Below, one piece after another: positions 42,488-50,769 of a stretch of 64,000 nucleotides of DNA. Position 1 is the first letter of the stretch; the number at the start of each line of letters is the position of its first letter. The stretch comes from Enterovibrio calviensis DSM 14347 (GTDB lineage: Bacteria; Pseudomonadota; Gammaproteobacteria; Enterobacterales; Vibrionaceae), in contig NZ_JHZA01000008.1 of assembly GCF_000621165.1 (NCBI RefSeq), positions 248,001 to 312,000 on the forward strand. Reading direction: 5' to 3'. A model generated the notes under the pieces. That model saw nothing but the letters and a program-made list of their open reading frames with translations. It did no database searches and was not told the DNA's origin. The position numbers and the translations under genes are program-made.

Positions 42488-42886
42488 ATGAAAGAAATCA
42501 CACGCATTAACCACGTCGGACTTCGCGTTAGGGATCTAGATATATCACGGAAGTTTTACGAACAGCTTGGGTTTGAATTTATCGCAGGCCCAGTGGGGCC
42601 AGAGCCTGCCGCCATTGTCGAGCACCCATCAGGCATCAACATTAACTTCATCCTCAATGCCTCTGACGATGCGCCTCAAGACAATATCTTGATGCGAAAA
42701 GACATGAAGTACCCCGGCTACACGCACATCGCCATTGAAATCACCGATGCCGAAGTCGTCTCCAAAAAGATTGAAGCGCTAGGGATCACCATCACCGAGC
42801 GCGTCGAGTTCAATGGCGCCAAGTTCTTTTTCATCCGCGATCCGGATAACAATGTCATCGAACTGCACCAACCTGCCAGTCGATAA
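42488..42886 (+). CDS. VOC/glyoxalase-family protein
   Basis: A 132-residue single-unit protein with two beta-alpha-beta-beta-beta motifs of the vicinal oxygen chelate fold. Metal ligands appear as H in RINHVGLRV, E or H in AIVEHPSG, H in YTHIAIEI and E in NVIELHQ. Family enzymes include glyoxalase I, dioxygenases and resistance proteins. It does not show the features I would expect of the arsenic-specific C-As lyase ArsI, so I do not assign that role. ATG is preceded by AAGGGATAC. It lies alone after yqhD's terminator. Confidence 0.8.
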   Translation: MKEITRINHVGLRVRDLDISRKFYEQLGFEFIAGPVGPEPAAIVEHPSGININFILNASDDAPQDNILMRKDMKYPGYTHIAIEITDAEVVSKKIEALGITITERVEFNGAKFFFIRDPDNNVIELHQPASR

Positions 42887-43055
42887 TCACTCCCAACGTT
42901 TCATTTCAGGTAGGGCAACGTCTTCGCTTGGTTGTTTTGAAGCCGAAGCCCACCGCTGATACGCAATAAAAGCCTATGATGTCGAATGAGATTATAAACA
43001 TCAGAGATGAGCTAAATAGCGATGTCCACCAATACTCCCAGCATTGGAGAACACA

Positions 43056-43529
43056 GTGATCTTAAGGACTGCGACAAAGAAAGACGCTAGCAAATTGCTT
43101 GAGCTTATTGAGCAAAAGGCCGAATTTGACCGAAGCATGAAAGGTTTCAGCGGTGAAATTTCAACCACTGTAGAGAAAATCGAACGTACGCTGTTTGGTG
43201 ATCACCCTTTCGCGCATGCGTTAATGTTGGAACTGGACGGCGATGTTCAAGGTTTTGCGTTGTTTCACTATCGGTATTCATCTTTTAGTGGTGAACCCTC
43301 AATATGGCTTGATGACCTCCTCGTCGTTGGAGAGCAAAGGTCAAAAGGTTATGGTCGAGAACTGATGCACGCGTTGAAATCACGAGCTGAAACATCATGG
43401 GTGTCGCACATCTCATGGACGGCGAGTCCACACAATACAAAAGCTCATACGTTTTACAAAAGGCTAGGCGCAGAGATTGAGCGAATGGATGGTCAGCGAC
43501 CCTATTTTCGTTGGGCAATGCAGCGCTAA
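43056..43529 (+). CDS. GNAT-family N-acetyltransferase
   Basis: A 157-residue GNAT enzyme. The acetyl-CoA-binding motif A is clear (IWLDDLLVVGEQRSKGYGRELMHAL, R/Q-x-x-G-x-G), followed by motif B with NTKAHTFYKRLGAEI. It resembles the diamine acetyltransferase-like group. Start is the GTG at 43056 because GGAG lies six bases upstream; the TTG at 43044 would overlap that site. Substrate unknown. It is followed after 39 bases by a second GNAT gene. Confidence 0.82.
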   Translation: MILRTATKKDASKLLELIEQKAEFDRSMKGFSGEISTTVEKIERTLFGDHPFAHALMLELDGDVQGFALFHYRYSSFSGEPSIWLDDLLVVGEQRSKGYGRELMHALKSRAETSWVSHISWTASPHNTKAHTFYKRLGAEIERMDGQRPYFRWAMQR

Positions 43530-43568
43530 AAAAGCGCCAATGGCAGATTTTCAACATTAGGAATCGCA

Positions 43569-43991
43569 ATGGTTTCGTACCAAAAAACCGAAAACTTATC
43601 AGCTTCTGCTGAGATCACTTATTCAAACATGCGCTCATATTATGAACATTATGCGGTTGACTGGGAGTGCTCTAAAATCGACGAGCAAATCAGCGTTCTG
43701 TTTAATTTCGACATACTTTTCAATGGCGAGATTGCCGGAGCCATCCGCTTAGAGCATCAAGACAACGGCTGTTATATCCGTGACTTACAAGTCAGTCAGC
43801 AATATCAAAACAAAGGTATTGGTGCACAAGCACTTACTGAATGTGAGCGACTAGCACTTGAATTCGGCTTCAATCATCTTAAATTGCGTGTATTTAAAAT
43901 TAGTGCGGCATTCCATCTTTATGAAAGAGTAGGATTTTTCGTCGACTTTGATGACGATAGGTTTTACTACATGTCGAAAGCAATTTCCTAA
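43569..43991 (+). CDS. GNAT-family N-acetyltransferase
   Basis: A 140-residue GNAT enzyme with motif A IRDLQVSQQYQNKGIGAQAL (Q-x-x-G-x-G) and motif B FKISAAFHLYERVGFFV. RBS AGGA six bases upstream. Base composition is more AT-rich and the codon use less typical than in flanking housekeeping genes, as in accessory genes gained by transfer. It forms a possible operon with the preceding GNAT gene and the following unknown gene. Confidence 0.82.
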   Translation: MVSYQKTENLSASAEITYSNMRSYYEHYAVDWECSKIDEQISVLFNFDILFNGEIAGAIRLEHQDNGCYIRDLQVSQQYQNKGIGAQALTECERLALEFGFNHLKLRVFKISAAFHLYERVGFFVDFDDDRFYYMSKAIS

Positions 43992-44017
43992 CAAGACGCG
44001 ATGCGCAAAGGGGTCAA

Positions 44018-44395
44018 ATGAGTAAGTATGGTGATGTCGCTATAACGGCAACTCGACTTGCACAAACTGGAGTCTGTCCAATGAAAGCATGGAATTCTGC
44101 CGCAACGAGTGAATTCAAAAACCGTATGGCTTCTATTAAAAAAGGATGCCCCAAGAATGCCTTTCTCGGGCTGGCAGAGGGTGGTTTCATCCAAGGCGTA
44201 CCGAGTGGCAATTATACAAAGTCGGTTTTGAATAAGCATTATGCGTTAGAAGCTTTGGCACTATTAAACCAAGATTCAAATGTTATAGATGACTTAAAAA
44301 ATCTTTGGATTCAGGCATGTGGTTCAGCGTCAAAAGCACATAACCATCAGATGAACGTGGTTGTTTCACTTTGGTCACATGGATTTTTGAAGTAA
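44018..44395 (+). CDS. Uncharacterised 125-residue protein
   Basis: A small soluble protein beginning YGDVAITATRLAQTGVCPMKAW with a well-placed ribosome site (AAGGGG before the ATG). It resembles a family of short proteins found in integron cassettes and other accessory regions of vibrios (possibly DUF6979); the assignment is from memory and unsure. A central segment KKGCPKNAFLGLAEGG looks like a conserved loop. No function can be given. It follows two GNAT genes in the same direction. Confidence 0.6.
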   Translation: MSKYGDVAITATRLAQTGVCPMKAWNSAATSEFKNRMASIKKGCPKNAFLGLAEGGFIQGVPSGNYTKSVLNKHYALEALALLNQDSNVIDDLKNLWIQACGSASKAHNHQMNVVVSLWSHGFLK

Positions 44396-44493
44396 GTAAA
44401 TAATAAACGAGGTTGGCGACAATCAATCAACCAAAGTGAGCGTTTCGAAGATCCATCGCCAAAATATAACTATCCCAAAACAAGCCTCCCCTA

Positions 44494-45906
44494 TCAATAC
44501 AACATGGTCACTGCTTGGTTGTAGTTGACGGTTTCAAGGCCAACGCCGCCGCTGGCGCTGAATGAAAGCCCGAGGTATCGGATGGGGTAGTAGCTGAACC
44601 ATGCGCCGCTACCCACGTCTGCAACACCTAGCGGCACACTGATACTCGCGCCATGAGCATAGCCGCCAATATTTGCAGCGTCACTCTCTATGCCGTCTTT
44701 CCAAACACCGACACTTACACCAAGCCCAACGCTTAACGATGCCCCTTTCGAGTAGGACATAACGCCATAGGGCCGTGAGTTACCCTGCCAATCTAATGCC
44801 ACGCCGTATTCGGTGGTCGCGCCCAAGCCCACTTCAAGTTCAGGCGCTGCGCCCAGCGTGAGGGATTGATAGCCATTGGCAAGGGCTGCATCTCGCAGTG
44901 CAAGGTAACTCGGCATTTGCACCATCAGCCGAAACACTTCTTCACCGTCTTTGTCTGAAATGGCACGTCGTAATTCATCATGCTTTGCCACGTCTGCGAC
45001 AAACTCTGCGGCGGCTTGGCTCAGAGTAAGATCTTCTTCGAGTTTCGCTCTCGCTAAATCGGTGATCACAGTTGCCATATCGAGCGGTGTGCCACACACG
45101 CGATCATAAGGGGGGCCGAAGTTTTGCAGTAATTCAGCTGGGGCTGGCATCAGCGATAAGCCTTCATCGCAGTAGTATTCCGTTTTACATTCAGCGCCAG
45201 GGTTAAAGGCCCAAAGAAAACTCACTTTTGACGAACCAGTTGGGCATCGGTAGCACTCACCGCCCTTCTCAAACTGCCCTTCTTCACAGCCATACGCTGA
45301 TCGAACGAACGTGGCATCGACTTTGTCTTTGTTAAAACCAAAACCTCGTTCTTTGCAGCTTTCATCTTTATGAATCGCTTTCCACGTGCGGCGATATCCA
45401 TCTGGGCAGCTCCAACATTCTCCGCCATCTTTTGGCGTGAAATAGAGGTTCTTCCCTTTGCAGCCCCAATTTATAGCGTCACCGACCAAGATTGCATCTA
45501 TCTTGATTTCATCGCCACACGGCGGCGCGCCATCTTCACCACAGAGTAAGTCTGGCGGCCCCAAGTATTCGTCCAATGGCACGGGAGTGGTGCTCACGGT
45601 TAGTGGTGGTTCTGGTATATCAGGCGAAACACTCACTATCTCCACACTCTCTTCAACGGACGAAGACGGGTCGACATTGTCAGTCTGCTCTGACACTAAG
45701 ATCTGCTCATTAGCGGCGATAGGTTCTTGCGATTCTGAGGCGTTCGTTGTGGATGATGAGACTGGCGGTGACGCTATACTCGGCGCTGAATCGCTGTCAG
45801 ATAGAGGCTCGGATGAGGCCGTTGGCTCAGGCGATGAGCCACACCCAGCAAGGGAAAGGAAGAAAACCAACAAGATGTAGCGACAATGAATCCATCGACC
45901 ATTCAT
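44494..45906 (-). CDS. Cys-rich surface lipoprotein, unknown
   Basis: A 470-residue lipoprotein: signal sequence ending in lipobox LAGC (Cys21), then ~100 residues of Ser/Pro/Glu-rich linker, then a cysteine-rich zone (residues ~118-270) with two related units GGECWSCPDGYRRT and GGECYRCPTGSS resembling TNFR/EGF-like growth-factor modules, and a glycine-rich beta domain at the end. The latter begins AAPELEVGLGATTEYGVAL and finishes with aromatic-rich strands, like bacterial beta-sandwich or barrel domains. Two to three Met/Cys-rich repeat units of this type are unusual in a bacterium. The ATG has AAGG seven bases upstream. Monocistronic. Function unknown; surface adhesion or receptor are possible. 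Confidence 0.7.
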   Translation of the reverse strand: MNGRWIHCRYILLVFFLSLAGCGSSPEPTASSEPLSDSDSAPSIASPPVSSSTTNASESQEPIAANEQILVSEQTDNVDPSSSVEESVEIVSVSPDIPEPPLTVSTTPVPLDEYLGPPDLLCGEDGAPPCGDEIKIDAILVGDAINWGCKGKNLYFTPKDGGECWSCPDGYRRTWKAIHKDESCKERGFGFNKDKVDATFVRSAYGCEEGQFEKGGECYRCPTGSSKVSFLWAFNPGAECKTEYYCDEGLSLMPAPAELLQNFGPPYDRVCGTPLDMATVITDLARAKLEEDLTLSQAAAEFVADVAKHDELRRAISDKDGEEVFRLMVQMPSYLALRDAALANGYQSLTLGAAPELEVGLGATTEYGVALDWQGNSRPYGVMSYSKGASLSVGLGVSVGVWKDGIESDAANIGGYAHGASISVPLGVADVGSGAWFSYYPIRYLGLSFSASGGVGLETVNYNQAVTMLY

Positions 45907-46063
45907 AAGGCTGCCTTAAAAGCCCGTTGCAACATGCAGTGTATTGGGCTTTACATACAGCCATTAATTATAGGCAGCGCTTCACTGCCTTAGTGTTAAC
46001 AAATGCGACGCTAGCGATCAGTCGATGCCAAACGTTGTGACGTTCCGCCGACAAATCAATCAA

Positions 46064-47272
46064 TTACTGAGCTTCACCAAATCTCGAACGCCACACGGCG
46101 CATCGTGCGTCATCACGGTCTTCATATTCATCAATCGCAGTTTGAAGCTCTGGGTTGAATCGTGTTTCTTCATCATTGCCAATCGCCGTTAAACGCATAG
46201 AAAACCACGCGGTGATCCCTCCCGGCGGAGGCGACGAAAATGAGGGAAAGGTAAGATTTCCGTCGTTATCTGCAAGCCAATCTTGCGGCAACGAAGGCTC
46301 CAATACCAAGGCGCGTGCCAGCCCAATGGCGTCTGCACAGTTTTTGGCAAGCGTATCGACCGCCTGTGTGCGCGTTTTGAAACCACCAGTCACCACCAAA
46401 GGAATGCGCGTCAACGGCTTGGCTTTTTCTGCGAACTCGACAAAGTAAGGCCCAGACGCAACGCGGTCTGAACTGGATGCCGCACCAGGGAAATACGAAC
46501 CGCCACTGAGCTCTATCAAATCTAAAGATGTGCTATCCAATAATCCAATCACCGCCAGCGCGTCTTCTTGAGTGAGGCCACCTTCCAATTGGTCGGTTGT
46601 GTTGATCTTAATGCCGATGGGAAAGGCGCTTCCTACCGCGTCTCGAACCGCAGCAATAACGTCAATAACAATGCGACAACGCGAAGCCACATCGCCCCCA
46701 TATTGATCGTCACGACGGTTAAACAATGGCGATAGGAATTGGCTGAGCAAAAAGCCATGTCCTGCGTGAATTTGCACGCCCGTAAAGCCTGCATCTTGCG
46801 CAATCTTCGCGGCTTTGGCATAGCGTGCGGGTAGTTCAGCGACTTCGCTTTGCGACATGCCATCACAATGAAACTCGCCAATGTCGAGCCTTGATGGCCC
46901 TTTTGGATGACTAATAGGCGGATGAGAAAGCCCACCAGCGTGACCAATTTGCGGCCAAATATGGGCTTGGTTGATGGAAGCGCGAGACGTGAGCTCACGC
47001 AGTGCTTTTAGGTTTGCATCGTCACACAACACCAAGTTGCCGGGGCGCTCAGGAAAGCGTGGATCGAACTGCACCTCCCCGATAATGGACAACGCTGTCC
47101 CGCCCTGCGCCCACTTTTCATAGAGGCGCGCTTGCGCGGTGGTTGCATTGCCTGCGCCGTCACCTAAGGAATCGGACATGGCAGACTTAATAAGGCGGTT
47201 CTTCAACACTGCGCCGCAAGGAAGCACTAATGGGCGATTTAGTAGGCCGTTTGCGTCTTGTTGATTTGGCAT
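46064..47272 (-). CDS. NADH:flavin oxidoreductase (old yellow enzyme family)
   Basis: A 402-residue FMN-binding TIM-barrel oxidoreductase. The FMN site shows NRLIKSAMSDSLGDGAGN; substrate His/Asn pair region GVQIHAGHGFLLSQFLSPLFNRRDDQYGG; and the phosphate-binding LVVTGGFKTR and DAIGLARALVLEP near the end. This is the catalytic core alone, lacking the FeS and NAD domains of 2,4-dienoyl-CoA reductase FadH. Typical substrates are enones and nitro compounds. RBS AAGGA seven bases before the ATG. A YeeE-like permease gene is 58 bases upstream in the same direction, so the two are a probable operon. Confidence 0.88.
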   Translation of the reverse strand: MPNQQDANGLLNRPLVLPCGAVLKNRLIKSAMSDSLGDGAGNATTAQARLYEKWAQGGTALSIIGEVQFDPRFPERPGNLVLCDDANLKALRELTSRASINQAHIWPQIGHAGGLSHPPISHPKGPSRLDIGEFHCDGMSQSEVAELPARYAKAAKIAQDAGFTGVQIHAGHGFLLSQFLSPLFNRRDDQYGGDVASRCRIVIDVIAAVRDAVGSAFPIGIKINTTDQLEGGLTQEDALAVIGLLDSTSLDLIELSGGSYFPGAASSSDRVASGPYFVEFAEKAKPLTRIPLVVTGGFKTRTQAVDTLAKNCADAIGLARALVLEPSLPQDWLADNDGNLTFPSFSSPPPGGITAWFSMRLTAIGNDEETRFNPELQTAIDEYEDRDDARCAVWRSRFGEAQ

Positions 47273-47330
47273 GGTGACGTCCTTGGTTGGGTTGATTCAA
47301 AGTCAGGGCAGACCTGCTGGGCGAGGGTCG

Positions 47331-48236
47331 CTACTTAAACCGTTTCGGCAATTTCAGACCCAGGGCAATACCCACCAGCATGCTCAATACGGTCACAAAT
47401 CCATACGGCGAAAATGCAGGAAGTGACAGCATTAACTGACTGTCGTTTCCGCCGCCGGCGATAGACGCACCACATCCCATCAGCACACCAGCAATCAGGT
47501 GATGCATGTATCTTGGTAAGCGTTTTACTTTCCATCTAAACGAACGTGTTTTTAATGCCGCCACCACCATGCCGCCAATCAAGGCAAACAAAAACAGGGT
47601 TCGCTCTATGTTAGGCCATCGCACCGTATCTTTTTGCCACAATGATGCGCTGACATCAGATAAATAGCCGCTTGGTGTCCATCTCGGTTCATAAAGAAAC
47701 GTCAGGCTCGCCATCAAGCCGATGGTTAACATACTAAGCCACAAACGCGTATCCATCGCACTCACCAAGGCGATACACAACGCCACGACCACCGAGATAA
47801 CAACCAGCGCAGTAAAGTGCATGTCTGAAGGTGTAGAAGCAACACGAGAAGGCAAGTGTTCTGAAATGCCTGTTAGCAAGAACCACCCGATAAACCACCC
47901 TGTCACCGTGGCAATCATTAAGGTGTCACCGCGTGATAATTTACTGATGGTGGAAACACCGCAGCCGAAGTTAAGCGCAGCCCCAACGCCAAAAAGCACG
48001 CCGCCGAACATGGCAGTCCATTGCACCGCGAAGACGCGAAACGACACATCAATTGAAAGCAGGTCAGCCACAACAAACGACACCCAACCCACCACGCCAC
48101 TGAGCAATATTGAGAAGAGAAACTGCGGTCGCTTGTCTAGCGCTTCGTTGACTCCCCGAACCAAGCAAAGGCCGGTGGATTGGGCGAGATAACCGAGAAC
48201 AAACAAGAAAAAGAAGACGACAAGAAAGAACGACAC
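47331..48236 (-). CDS. YeeE/YedE-family sulfur-compound permease
   Basis: A 301-residue membrane protein of the TsuA/YeeE type with about nine TM helices. Two conserved segments, LNFGCGVSTISKLSRGD and CGASIAGGGNDSQLML, are the cysteine-containing repeats that guide thiosulfate through the channel. In related bacteria a TusA-like protein is paired with it; none is seen here. The likely start is GTG at 48236 with a poor ribosome site. It lies just before the OYE-family gene. Confidence 0.87.
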   Translation of the reverse strand: MSFFLVVFFFLFVLGYLAQSTGLCLVRGVNEALDKRPQFLFSILLSGVVGWVSFVVADLLSIDVSFRVFAVQWTAMFGGVLFGVGAALNFGCGVSTISKLSRGDTLMIATVTGWFIGWFLLTGISEHLPSRVASTPSDMHFTALVVISVVVALCIALVSAMDTRLWLSMLTIGLMASLTFLYEPRWTPSGYLSDVSASLWQKDTVRWPNIERTLFLFALIGGMVVAALKTRSFRWKVKRLPRYMHHLIAGVLMGCGASIAGGGNDSQLMLSLPAFSPYGFVTVLSMLVGIALGLKLPKRFK

Positions 48237-48481
48237 GGGCAGCTAAAACCTTCATAAACGAATTGAATTCAGCCTAAGTATAGACAGGTTCACTCGCTTA
48301 AATTGACTCAATGTTTAGATATAGAACAGCAAGGTAGCGAAGGAATCGCTGTGTTTTGAAAGCCTCGTTATCATTCACGATTCTTGGCGTTAAATGACCA
48401 TCTTTTCAAACTTAAAAACAAATAAATTGGGCAAAGAATTCGATTCAGCCATCGTCGATTACGCATTTAAAGGCTCTGTAT

Positions 48482-48739
48482 TCAAAGCGCCAGCGCGAGC
48501 AATGCCAGAGGTACGGCAATCACACAGATGTGCAAAATGTTGAACCACTTTTCGCGATGTTGAACGCGCTTGAAGCCCATCACCGCCAGCAGCGCATCCA
48601 CCAAAGACATTTTGTAGCGCGAGACCATCACACCGAGTTGCAACACAACACCACCAATAAAGATGTACTGCGCCGCCACGCCATAGGGCGTCGCCCAAAC
48701 CGCATTGAGGGTTTCAACCACACTTTGTTCTACTGCCAT
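48482..48739 (-). CDS. Small membrane protein, 85 residues
   Basis: Two hydrophobic segments (VAAQYIFIGGVVLQLGVMVS and ILHICVIAVPLALLALAL) separated by a basic cytoplasmic loop (KMSLVDALLAVMGFKRVQHREKW). A strong AAGGAAG ribosome site lies eight bases before the ATG. I do not recognise a family. It may belong to the YeeE-type gene 245 bases downstream but the gap suggests separate transcription. Confidence 0.6.
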   Translation of the reverse strand: MAVEQSVVETLNAVWATPYGVAAQYIFIGGVVLQLGVMVSRYKMSLVDALLAVMGFKRVQHREKWFNILHICVIAVPLALLALAL

Positions 48740-48969
48740 GTTGACTCACTTCCTTGTTAAATGACTGATGATGGGTTTTGAACCGTCAGTTACAGAACAT
48801 CCTGCTCTGTACATTGTTGCTTAAAAACACAGTGGTGTACGGCAATATCGTGCTTTCTGAAAGACTATAGCGTGAATGGCATTGAGGCGGCGTTTCAGTT
48901 TTGTGGGAAATCAACAATTAGGGGTTGGATTGTTCTTAGACCGTTGGCGGGAGGATGGGACATGGTTAT
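48740..48969. other. Intergenic region, nothing recognised
   Basis: About 230 bases between the small membrane-protein gene and the speG terminator. It should contain the promoter of the small membrane-protein gene. No structure stands out. Confidence 0.5.
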
Positions 48970-49000
48970 AAAAAAGGGCCTCTCATTGAGAAACCCTTAG
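48970..49000 (-). terminator. Terminator of speG
   Basis: aaaggg and ccctt arms with an inner tctc/gaga stem around att; on the minus strand it is followed by tttttta. It lies 44 bases after the speG stop. Confidence 0.85.
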
Positions 49001-49042
49001 TGCAAAAACATGTTCAGCTAGCCGATAACGGCGGTCACCGCA

Positions 49043-49570
49043 TTACTGCTGATGACGATTCTGAAGATACGTTTCTTGCAGAATATACATGCGCTTAACG
49101 TCGCAATATTCGCCGTTAACGAAGATCTCTTTCACCAAGTGGCCTTCTTCGATAAAGCCACTCTTTTCATACAGATGAATAGCTTTTTCGTTATTCACTG
49201 CAACACTCAAATACACCTTGTGCAGGTTCAAGATGGTGAAGGCGTAGTTAAGGGCTTTGTTGATTAGCGTTCGAGCGTAACCACAGCCTTGGTAATCCGG
49301 CGCAATAATGATTTGGAATTCAGCGTTACGGTGAATCGTGTTGATTTCAACAAGTTCCACCAGACCGACAGGTTGTTTTTCGCTATTTTCGGCGATAAAG
49401 CGTCGCTCGTTACTATCGTGGATGTGCTTGCGAAACAGCTCTTCTAGCTCATAGTAAGATTCGTACGGCTCTTCGAACCAGTAGGACATAATTGAACGGT
49501 TGTTGTTCAACTGATGAATAAAGCGAAGGTCGGTTTGCTCAAGGGCACGTAGTCGGATTTGATTATCCAT
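49043..49570 (-). CDS. speG: Spermidine N1-acetyltransferase
   Basis: A 175-residue GNAT enzyme that acetylates spermidine and spermine to limit polyamine toxicity. It matches Vibrio SpeG closely: [31 protein letters not shown], then [35 protein letters not shown]-type motif A and [11 protein letters not shown]. SpeG forms dodecamers with an allosteric polyamine site built by the N-terminal part; those residues appear kept. I start it at 49570 (MDNQIRL) where family proteins begin; a few codons earlier (49582) is possible. Monocistronic with its own terminator. Confidence 0.93.
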   Translation of the reverse strand: MDNQIRLRALEQTDLRFIHQLNNNRSIMSYWFEEPYESYYELEELFRKHIHDSNERRFIAENSEKQPVGLVELVEINTIHRNAEFQIIIAPDYQGCGYARTLINKALNYAFTILNLHKVYLSVAVNNEKAIHLYEKSGFIEEGHLVKEIFVNGEYCDVKRMYILQETYLQNRHQQ

Positions 49571-49877
49571 ATCACTTTCCATTAACAATTTAAAATATTG
49601 CCTGAAACATAAAACACAGCTGTTTATGCCAGATGCGGAAAGTAGCACTATTGCCTGTAGTGGGAAATAAAAATCTTCGCTCAAGCCACTCGATACACGC
49701 CGAGTGGGCTTTCTTTGCCAATTCAACGGTGGCTAGCTCAAAAGATGGAGGGAAAAACACTGAGAAAGGTCAGAAAATCACATGCGTCATATGAACAACG
49801 ACAAAAGCAGCGTTTAAACCAAGCCTACGCCTATCTGGGGTGAAGAAACACCTCAGTTTGATAGTATTGGGAGTGCT
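49571..49877. other. Intergenic region between nrtR and speG
   Basis: About 300 bases downstream of nrtR and upstream of speG (both minus strand). An imperfect hairpin at about 49836-49857 (ctggggtg / cacctcag) may end the nrtR transcript. The remainder should hold the speG promoter. No gene seen. Confidence 0.5.
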
Positions 49878-50570
49878 TTATACGCTAAAGTTTCGCTCAA
49901 AATTCACCAAATCTACGCCTTCTTTTACCGAGTAGAGTTGAGCGAGTCTTCCTCCCGACTTCACTTTTTGCTCGGCCCCTTCAAACATATCAGACGCCTC
50001 AATCCTACGGATTAAGCTCTTACGTTGAATAGGTTTCTCTAGGATTGTCTCGATAACCGATTTCAGCTGTCCAATCGTGAATTGGCTCGGTAAGCAATAA
50101 ACGGGGATCATCGAATAAAGCGCTTTTTGCTGCAGCCTTTTTTGCGCATGCTCAATGATGGTTTTGTGGTCAAATGCAATATCCAGTGAGGGAAGTACTT
50201 TCACATCAACCCATTGAACATCATCAACAGACGCAATATGACTCGAAACGTCCTGCTCTGTCACTAATGCAAAATAGACCAAGGTAACGCTGAATCCACG
50301 AGGGTCTCTGTCGCTTCCCGAGAAAACCCGCAATTGTTCTAAATAGCGTGGTTCAACGCTCGTTTTTTCCTTTAGTTTTCTGCGTGCCGTTACGTCAGTC
50401 GTCATATCGTTTTCAATATCGACAAAACCGCCAGGCAACCCCCAGCAACCTTCACAAGGTGCTTGCGCTCGCCTTACCATCAATACTTTTAGCGCCCCCT
50501 CTGTCACCGTAAACAGCACACTGTCTACGGTGAAAAGAGGGTTTTTATATTCATTGATATCGTAATGCAT
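49878..50570 (-). CDS. nrtR: NrtR, Nudix-related repressor of NAD metabolism
   Basis: A 230-residue regulator: N-terminal Nudix-like domain (~10-145) and C-terminal winged helix (~150-225, FTIGQLKSVIETIL...RKSLIRRIEAS). The Nudix box is degenerate: GGFVDIEND...ARRKLKEKTSVE lacks the R-E-x-x-E-E core, as in NrtR proteins that sense ADP-ribose but do not hydrolyse it. NrtR represses NAD biosynthesis or salvage operons and releases DNA on binding an NAD-derived ligand. It is divergent from prs-nadV, with two perfect inverted repeats between them, so regulation of that operon is highly likely. Confidence 0.92.
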   Translation of the reverse strand: MHYDINEYKNPLFTVDSVLFTVTEGALKVLMVRRAQAPCEGCWGLPGGFVDIENDMTTDVTARRKLKEKTSVEPRYLEQLRVFSGSDRDPRGFSVTLVYFALVTEQDVSSHIASVDDVQWVDVKVLPSLDIAFDHKTIIEHAQKRLQQKALYSMIPVYCLPSQFTIGQLKSVIETILEKPIQRKSLIRRIEASDMFEGAEQKVKSGGRLAQLYSVKEGVDLVNFERNFSV

Positions 50571-50676
50571 CGCTCTCTAACCAGCCTACTTACTGTCCTT
50601 GTGACACATTAAGTGAATCTCAATTTTGTTGCAATACACCTCTGTATTGACAGTCAAAAAGTTAGATCACGAAAAC

Positions 50677-50697
50677 TTTGTGTCAAAAAGACACAAA
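50677..50697. promoter_or_regulatory. Probable NrtR operator 1
   Basis: TTTGTGTC-aaaaa-GACACAAA, a perfect eight-base inverted repeat with a five-base spacer. It is nearly identical to operator 2, whose centre is 57 bases further on. It lies in the nrtR-prs divergent region, some 107 bases upstream of the nrtR start. Confidence 0.82.
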
Positions 50698-50730
50698 AAG
50701 CACTTGATCGAAAAATAGCCAGTTGTTACA

Positions 50731-50757
50731 TTGTTTGTGTCGTTAGGACACAAACAA
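50731..50757. promoter_or_regulatory. Probable NrtR operator 2
   Basis: TTGTTTGTGTC-gttag-GACACAAACAA, a perfect 11-base inverted repeat with a five-base spacer, ending only 12 bases before the prs start codon. Binding here would overlap the ribosome site and transcription start of prs-nadV. Confidence 0.85.
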
Positions 50758-50769
50758 AAGGAATGCGAT

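Noticed and set aside
42488-42886. VOC protein as the C-As lyase ArsI of the arsenic cluster
   Set aside because: It lies outside the ArsR-type operators after a strong terminator, and I cannot see the thiol pair expected of ArsI.
43056-44395. Three small accessory genes in a row as integron cassettes
   Set aside because: The gene content suits a cassette array, but I see no attC/VCR-like sites between the genes (no paired R/L boxes or GTTRRRY ends) and no integrase. Treated as an ordinary accessory block.
48394-48543. Plus-strand frame of 49 codons (MTIFSNLKTNK...) overlapping the 85-residue membrane protein gene
   Set aside because: No ribosome site, and its second half is antisense to a better-supported gene.
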